This document shows positions 59,659 to 64,000 of a stretch of 64,000 nt of DNA, piece by piece. The first letter of the stretch is position 1; each line of letters opens with the position of its first letter. The position numbers and the translations under genes were made by a program. The notes beneath the pieces were generated by a model. That model saw only the letters and a program-made list of their open reading frames with translations, ran no database searches and was not told the DNA's origin. Source of the stretch: Streptomyces shenzhenensis (GTDB lineage: Bacteria; Actinomycetota; Actinomycetes; Streptomycetales; Streptomycetaceae); NCBI RefSeq assembly GCF_021462265.1, contig NZ_JAJONF010000020.1:62001-126000 (forward strand). The letters are read 5' to 3'.

Positions 59659-60061
59659 GAACAACCTGGTGGGAATCGTGCTGGTGTCGCACAGCGCGCA
59701 GGTCGCGGCGTCCGTCGCGGAGCTGGCCAAGGGGCTGGCGGGCGGCGCCACAACGGTGCCGGTCGCCCCGGCGGGCGGCACCGAGGGCGGCGGGCTCGGC
59801 ACCAGCGCCGAGCTGATCGCCGCGGCTGCCGCGTCCGTGGACCGGGGCGCCGGGGTCGCCGTCCTCACCGACCTGGGCAGCGCGGTGCTCACCGTGAAGG
59901 CGCTGCTCGCCGAGGGCGACGAACTCCCTGCCGGCACCCGCCTGGTGGACGCCCCGTTCGTCGAGGGCGCGGTCGCCGCGGTCGTCACGGCCGGCACCGG
60001 GGCCGACCTGGACGCGGTGGCGGCGGCCGCCGCCGAGGCGTACACCTACCGCAAGGTCTGA
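59651..60061 (+). CDS. dhaM: PTS phosphocarrier protein DhaM (EIIA-like)
   Basis: A 136-residue EIIA-Man-like domain: NLVGIVLVSHSAQVAASVAELAKGL carries the phospho-acceptor His (residue about 14), and GVAVLTDLGSAVLTVKALL the conserved core. It receives phosphate from the general PTS (EI/HPr) and passes it to DhaL-bound ADP. Only the EIIA domain is present, not the longer DhaM-HPr-EI fusion found in enterobacteria. GTG start inside dhaL. Confidence 0.92.
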   Translation: MSENNLVGIVLVSHSAQVAASVAELAKGLAGGATTVPVAPAGGTEGGGLGTSAELIAAAAASVDRGAGVAVLTDLGSAVLTVKALLAEGDELPAGTRLVDAPFVEGAVAAVVTAGTGADLDAVAAAAAEAYTYRKV

Positions 60062-60133
60062 GGACCCCCGGGGCCGGCCGTCTGGTTTCGTGCCGGCGTC
60101 GCCGGGCCTGGGGCCTGTCGCGGAAGCGGCGTC

Positions 60134-60150
60134 GCCGCCCGAAGGGCGGC
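60134..60150. terminator. Hairpin between dhaM and the TetR gene
   Basis: GCCGCCC and GGGCGGC pair around GAA, and an outer pair GGGCCTGG/CCAGGCCC brackets it. It lies between convergent dhaM and tetR stops and probably terminates both. Confidence 0.7.
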
Positions 60151-60166
60151 CCTTTCACACCAGGCC

Positions 60167-60802
60167 CTAGCCAAGCCCCTCCGCCACCACCGCGAGGGCC
60201 GAGCGCATGGTCGCCGTGAGCTCGGCCTCCGCCGTGGCGGGGTCGGTGGTCTCGTCGGCGACCCGCCAGGCGTAGTGCTCGACGGCCGCGCGCAGGGCCG
60301 CGTTGAACATGGCCGCCTGGATGGTGGGCCGCAGGTCGTCGGCGGCCAGCCCGGAGCGCTCGGCGAGGGCGCGGGCGAACGCCGGTTCGGCCTCGTCGTA
60401 GGACTGCAGCCACTCCGCCCGCAGGCCCGGTTCGCCGCGGGTCAGCCGGACCAGGGCGCCCATGGTGGCGCGGTCCGGGCCCGCCACCAGCCGGCTGTCC
60501 GTCGGTACGGCATCCTCGAAGACCTCCACCAGCGGCCGGCCGGGGCGCCATGCGCGCAGGCAGTCGGCCACGGCCTCGATACCGGCCGCGAACAACGGCC
60601 GTACGCAGGCCTCCTTGCTCGGGAAGTAGCGCCACACCGTGCGCGCCGAGACCCCGACCGCCTGCCCGATCTGGTCGCCCGTGGTCGCGGCCACCCCCTG
60701 GGTGACGAACAGGTCCACCGCGGCGCGGGCGATCTCCAGCCTGGTCTCGGCCTTGCGCTCCTCGGTCAGCGGCGGGCGTCCCGTGCGTCCCCCTGCGGTC
60801 AT
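60167..60802 (-). CDS. TetR-family transcriptional regulator
   Basis: A 211-residue regulator. GRPPLTEERKAETRLEIARAAVDLFVTQGVAATTGDQIGQAVGVSARTVWRYFPSKEACV is the TetR HTH (residues about 7-65). The C-terminal ligand domain (TIQAAMFNAALRAAVEHYAWRVADE) is of the AcrR/MftR-type. I chose the ATG at 60802 because GGAGGG lies five bases upstream; the frame extends 10 residues further. It diverges from an SDR gene, its likely target. Confidence 0.88.
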   Translation of the reverse strand: MTAGGRTGRPPLTEERKAETRLEIARAAVDLFVTQGVAATTGDQIGQAVGVSARTVWRYFPSKEACVRPLFAAGIEAVADCLRAWRPGRPLVEVFEDAVPTDSRLVAGPDRATMGALVRLTRGEPGLRAEWLQSYDEAEPAFARALAERSGLAADDLRPTIQAAMFNAALRAAVEHYAWRVADETTDPATAEAELTATMRSALAVVAEGLG

Positions 60803-60962
60803 CTGTCCCTCCGGTGCCGGTGGCTCTCGCACCGGGATTCTCCCCGAGGAACCGGGATGGTGGAAATTCCGGCCCCGACTTCATGTCACTCGAAGACATT
60901 AAGTCGTATGGTGTGACCGCACCGGGCGCAGGGCGCCTCGAACCACCTGATGGGAGCACCAC
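60803..60962. promoter_or_regulatory. Divergent tetR-SDR promoter region
   Basis: A 160-base region. An AT-richer patch at about 60880-60915 (TTCATGTCACTCGAAGACATTAAG... with repeated GACAT/ATGTC elements) is the most likely operator and promoter site. Confidence 0.4.
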
Positions 60963-61724
60963 ATGGCCAGCGGACTCGACGGGCGCGGCGTCATCGTCAC
61001 CGGCGCGGGATCGGGGATCGGGCGTGCCGCCGCCCTGGCCTTCGCCAGGGAGGGCGCCCGGGTCCTGGTCGCCGACCTGAACGCCGAGGCCGCGGGCGCG
61101 GCGGTGGCGGAGATCGAGAAGGCGGGCGGTACGGCCGTGGCCGTCACCGGGGACCTCAGTGAGCAGTCCGTGGTGGACCAGGTGGTCGCGACCGCGGTGG
61201 AGCGGTTCGGCGGGGTGGACGTCCTGGTGAACAACGCCGGGATCATGGACCGGATGTCGGCGCTCGCGGACGTCAGCGACACGGAGTGGGAGCGGGTGAT
61301 ACGGGTCAACCTCACCGCGCCGTTCCTGCTCACCCGGGCCGTGCTGCCGCACATGCTGGCGGCGGGCCGCGGCGCGATCGTCAACACCGCCTCCGAGGCC
61401 GGTCTGCGCGGCAGCGCGGCGGGCGCCGCCTACACGGCCTCGAAGCACGGGGTCGTCGGCCTGACCAAGAACCTGGCGGTGATGTACCGCAACCAGGGCA
61501 TCCGGGCCAACGCCATCGCGCCCGGCGGCACCAGGACCGGAATCCAGATCGACCTGGAGGACGGCGCCCACGGGCCCGCCGCGCTCGGCCCTTACTTCGG
61601 CAACGTCGGCCAGGTCTCCGAACCCGAGGAGCAGGCGGCCGCGATCGTCTTCCTCGCCTCGGACGCGGCCAGCAACATCAACGGCGCGATCCTGCCGGTC
61701 GACAACGGCTGGGCGGCCGTCTGA
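60963..61724 (+). CDS. Short-chain dehydrogenase/reductase
   Basis: A 253-residue SDR with VIVTGAGSGIGRAAALAFA, GVDVLVNNAGIMDRMS, AIVNTASEAG (catalytic Ser replaced by Thr-Ala-Ser context), YTASKHGVVGLTK (YxxxK) and ANAIAPGGTRTGI; it ends EQAAAIVFLASDAASNINGAILPVDNGWAAV, typical of the family. GGAG precedes the ATG. The divergent TetR gene suggests inducible expression by an unknown ligand, possibly the SDR substrate. Confidence 0.9.
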   Translation: MASGLDGRGVIVTGAGSGIGRAAALAFAREGARVLVADLNAEAAGAAVAEIEKAGGTAVAVTGDLSEQSVVDQVVATAVERFGGVDVLVNNAGIMDRMSALADVSDTEWERVIRVNLTAPFLLTRAVLPHMLAAGRGAIVNTASEAGLRGSAAGAAYTASKHGVVGLTKNLAVMYRNQGIRANAIAPGGTRTGIQIDLEDGAHGPAALGPYFGNVGQVSEPEEQAAAIVFLASDAASNINGAILPVDNGWAAV

Positions 61725-61755
61725 CCCCTACGGCCGGGGGCGGCCCGGCCACCGG

Positions 61756-62442
61756 TCAGCCGCCCTCGACGAACTCCTCCGCCAGCCGTTCCCCCTCCGC
61801 CTCCGCCTCCGCACGGTCCTCGATGGGGTCGACCCCGGAGTCCTTGAAGACGATGTAGGTGACGCCGGAGGGCACCCCGCCCACCAGCGGGTCGGGGTCC
61901 ACGCCCAGGGCCTTCGCGGTGGCGTAGGAGGCCTCGCCGATGATGTCGCGCGGTCCGGTGTCGCCGACAACGGCGTACTGCACGCGGTCCTTGTAGATCA
62001 CCGCGGCCACCGTGCCGCCCCGGACGCCGGACGCCCAGTGGTTCCAGCGGCCGCTGGGGGCGGGTACGACGACGTAGGGCAGCTTCTCGGCGTTGAGCTG
62101 GCGGCCGTTGGACTGCTGGTAGGCGGTGGCGGCCGAGAACGACGGGTCGGCGCCGCGGTTGCAGTGGGCGGTGGGCCGGCCGTCACAGTCGATGTCGAGG
62201 TCCGCCTTCCAGAAGACGGCCCGCGAGGTGCCGCACACGGGGACGGTGGCGGCGGTGTCGGCGTCGGAGCGGTAGCGGCCCTTGGAGACCTGGTCGCAGT
62301 CCCGCACCCGGGCCAGCAGGTCGGTGGCGGTGATCCGGTGCCGGGAACCGGGGGCCGCGAACGAGACGGCAGGCGCCGGCAGAGTGGCCGGGGCGAGCAG
62401 GGCGGCGCCGGCCGCGGCCAGCGTCAGCGACTGGACACGCAC
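61756..62442 (-). CDS. Secreted GH75-family chitosanase
   Basis: A 228-residue exported protein starting at GTG 62442. Signal peptide VQSLTLAAAGAALLAPATLPAPAVSFA, then the GH75 pattern: VFWKADLDIDCDGRPTAHCN (catalytic acidic residues in D-x-D-x-D), DPSFSAATAYQQSNGRQLNA, LPYVVVPAP, GTVAAVIYKDRVQYAVVGDTGPRDIIGEASYATAKALG and a charged C-terminus. GH75 enzymes hydrolyse chitosan endo-wise by an inverting mechanism. Together with the chitinase at 34.7 kb it suggests use of fungal wall polymers. Upstream in-frame extension to 62664 lacks a signal peptide and was rejected. Confidence 0.85.
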   Translation of the reverse strand: MRVQSLTLAAAGAALLAPATLPAPAVSFAAPGSRHRITATDLLARVRDCDQVSKGRYRSDADTAATVPVCGTSRAVFWKADLDIDCDGRPTAHCNRGADPSFSAATAYQQSNGRQLNAEKLPYVVVPAPSGRWNHWASGVRGGTVAAVIYKDRVQYAVVGDTGPRDIIGEASYATAKALGVDPDPLVGGVPSGVTYIVFKDSGVDPIEDRAEAEAEGERLAEEFVEGG

Positions 62443-63219
62443 GATGAGGGACCCTTTTCGTGGGGGACATGGAGTCACCGGAACAATCTGGTGCGGGTCG
62501 GGCGGCCGAGCCAGCACGTGGGGGCCGTACAGGGCCGTTCGGAGCAACGAAACTGACGCTTCGTGAGAGGTCACCGAGGGCCGGGGCGCTGAGCCGGTGT
62601 CAGCCCAGGTCGCCCCGGCCGCCCGTGCCGGCGCGGGATCAGCGACGACAGCGTTCCGCGCCACAGGCGCGAACTTCCCTGTTCTCCGGGTAAGTTCGGC
62701 CGCAGTGCCCTCAGCATACGTAACTCTCCCCCGCCGTCTCCAATACGGCCCTCCTGATGCCCGCGTCGCGGGCAGACCATGGTGCCCGATTGGCCTGGAC
62801 CATTGCCGTGTTGCCGTCCCGGGGAGGCGGAACCGTGCGCCGAGTCGCCGTCGTGGTCCGCGTCTGCTGCTGGTGACGTCCTGGGGCCGGGGGCGGCACC
62901 GACGGCGACAGCGGGCGGCCGCCCGGCGCCCCGACGGGGATGACCGCGGCCGCCGGAAGCGCCACCGGTGTGCACGTCATGTGGAACGCGCTGCCGGACG
63001 GCACCTGGGGCGGCCGGCCGGTGGAGCGGAGCGTGACGACGGGGACCTGAGCCGCATCCCCAGCCTGCGCCGGACGGAGGAAGAGGTCACCTGGCCGGTC
63101 GCCCTCCGGGTGCGGGACGCGCCGCGGCCCCTTTCGCTGAACCTGAGGCAGCACGGGCGTTTCCCCACCCTCGGCGGCGCAAGGGACGTTCCGCCAACCG
63201 TGCCGCCGGAGGGCAGACC
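62443..63219. other. Intergenic stretch without a supportable gene
   Basis: Several frames stay open but none has a domain. A 36-codon frame at 62940-63050 (MTAAAGSATGVHVMWNALPDG...) has no ribosome site. It contains promoters of the flanking divergent genes. Confidence 0.45.
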
Positions 63220-63762
63220 ATGCGCACTACACGACTTCTCCTCCGCTCCGGCCTGACCCTGGCGGCCGCCGCCGCGTTCCCGACCTGGCTCGCCGGACCG
63301 TCCGCCGCAATCACGGGCATCTCGGTGAGCACCACCGGCACCACGGTCTCGGTGGTCACGAGCGCCTGCACCCAGAACAACGGCAGCTGGGGCAACGCCT
63401 CACTGCTCAACAGCGGTCAGACCGCCTTCGCCCAGGGACGGCAGGTGGCGTTGGCGGGCACCACCGTGAGCCAGTCCGCCGCCTGGTCGGGAGTGTCGCC
63501 CGGCACCTACACGGTGGTCGTCGTCTGCTCCAACGGCGGCACGGCGGGCACCCAGTCGGTGATCGTGTCCGGAAGCCCCGCGGCGCCGACGACCTCCTCC
63601 ACCAAAGCGGACGCGCCCACCCGCGGTGTGATGGGCGGCCTGGGCGGCGCCGCCCGCGACTACGGCCCGCTCACCCTGGGCATCGGCGCCGCGCTGGTCG
63701 GCTCGGGCGTCATCGCCACCGGCTGGTACCTGCGCAAGCGCTCGAAGCCGTACCGGCTCTGA
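63220..63762 (+). CDS. Small surface-anchored protein with C-terminal membrane helix
   Basis: A 180-residue protein. Signal peptide RTTRLLLRSGLTLAAAAAFPTWLAGPSAA, then a beta-rich Ser/Thr-rich domain (ITGISVSTTGTTVSVVTSAC...GTYTVVVVCSNGG) with a possible disulfide, a linker, and a C-terminal helix YGPLTLGIGAALVGSGVIATGWYL followed by RKRSKPYRL. This gives a type I surface protein with a short cytosolic basic tail. Function unknown; related proteins are frequent in Streptomyces. ATG behind GGAGGG. Confidence 0.7.
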   Translation: MRTTRLLLRSGLTLAAAAAFPTWLAGPSAAITGISVSTTGTTVSVVTSACTQNNGSWGNASLLNSGQTAFAQGRQVALAGTTVSQSAAWSGVSPGTYTVVVVCSNGGTAGTQSVIVSGSPAAPTTSSTKADAPTRGVMGGLGGAARDYGPLTLGIGAALVGSGVIATGWYLRKRSKPYRL

Positions 63763-64000
63763 CTAGGGCAGGCGGGGAAGGTCGCCGAACTCCTCCAGGG
63801 CGTCGCTGAGCCACCGCGTCCAGAAGGTCTCCAGGTCGATGCCGGCCCGGAGCACCAGGTGCCGCAGCCGGTCCTCGGGGGCGTCCTTGCCCGGCGGGAA
63901 GTCGCGGCGCTCGATCTCCTCGTACTCGGCCAACTGGCGTCGGTGCAGCTCCAGATGGCGGCGCAGGTCGGCTTCGAGGCCTGCGGTGCCGACGACCGCG
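63763..64000 (-). CDS. PadR-type regulator, C-terminal part (runs off right edge)
   Basis: The reverse strand has 78 codons open from the edge to a TAG at 63763-63765. The sequence LEADLRRHLELHRRQLAEYEEIERRDF and RLRHLVLRAGIDLETFWTRWLSDALEEFGDLPRLP matches the C-terminal dimerisation helices of PadR-family (Vir_act_alpha_C) regulators. The DNA-binding half lies outside the window. Confidence 0.65.
   Translation of the reverse strand, partial: AVVGTAGLEADLRRHLELHRRQLAEYEEIERRDFPPGKDAPEDRLRHLVLRAGIDLETFWTRWLSDALEEFGDLPRLP

Noticed and set aside
62940..63050. 36-codon frame between the chitosanase and surface-protein genes
   Set aside because: No ribosome binding site and no similarity; probably chance.

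Overview
The window is high-GC actinobacterial DNA and almost certainly a Streptomyces chromosome: GTG and TTG starts are common, ATGA start/stop overlaps are frequent, there is a SARP regulator, an SCO2400-type zinc-ribbon protein, a DUF6479-type protein, and secreted chitinase and chitosanase. Codon-position GC bias keeps long open frames on several strands, so only frames with recognisable family signatures, sensible ribosome sites or operon logic are called here.

Layout. 1-6.6 kb is ordinary chromosome: a MarR regulator entering from the left edge, a Cys-rich four-helix copper-binding-type protein, a UspA protein, an RpiB-like isomerase paired with a beta-hydroxyacid dehydrogenase, an OhrR-like regulator and an SDR. 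6.9-9.1 kb is a small foreign-looking insert (two DNA-binding proteins behind a large hairpin) that abuts a 5'-truncated ROK gene. An M81 metallopeptidase and a CutC gene follow, and each has a single-base frameshift.

13.1-29.5 kb is a RiPP cluster of the thiopeptide/azol(in)e family. It holds a SARP regulator, a leader-binding ThiF-like partner with a degenerate YcaO tail, two complete YcaO cyclodehydratases, a SagB-type azoline dehydrogenase, a split LanB-type dehydratase (tRNA-Glu-dependent glutamylation plus elimination), an M50 membrane protease that reads in frame into an ABC ATPase, an ABC permease, and a convergent 57-residue precursor. In the predicted 22-residue core, 21 residues are Ser, Thr or Cys. 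Only one protein of the elimination/pyridine-synthase superfamily is present, so a heavily dehydrated and azole-rich linear peptide is more likely than a macrocyclic thiopeptide. An M20 amidohydrolase diverges from the precursor gene.

31.4-40.4 kb is a decayed and mobile-element-scarred stretch. It contains a secreted S53/kelch protein broken in at least three places, an IS3-type transposase remnant, an intact GH18 chitinase behind a DasR-type (dre) site, a complete IS256-family element, a tyrosine-recombinase tail, an XRE/MmyB-type regulator, a cold-shock protein and a LuxR remnant.

40.7-57.5 kb is an NRPS/PKS cluster. It has a C-A-T-TE NRPS, an A-T-C-A(Pro)-T-KS-KR-T-TE hybrid with no AT domain, a GSCFA protein, an SGNH-like protein, a TauD-like dioxygenase and one unrecognised protein. 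A proline-specific module extended by a ketosynthase and ketoreductase is the expected route to a detoxinine-type 3-hydroxy-3-(pyrrolidin-2-yl)propanoate, so the cluster looks detoxin/rimosamide-like.

57.5-64 kb returns to ordinary chromosome: an MMPL remnant, dhaKLM behind a perfect dyad, a TetR/SDR divergent pair, a GH75 chitosanase, a small cell-surface protein and the C-terminus of a PadR-type regulator at the right edge. No tRNA, rRNA or CRISPR array was seen.
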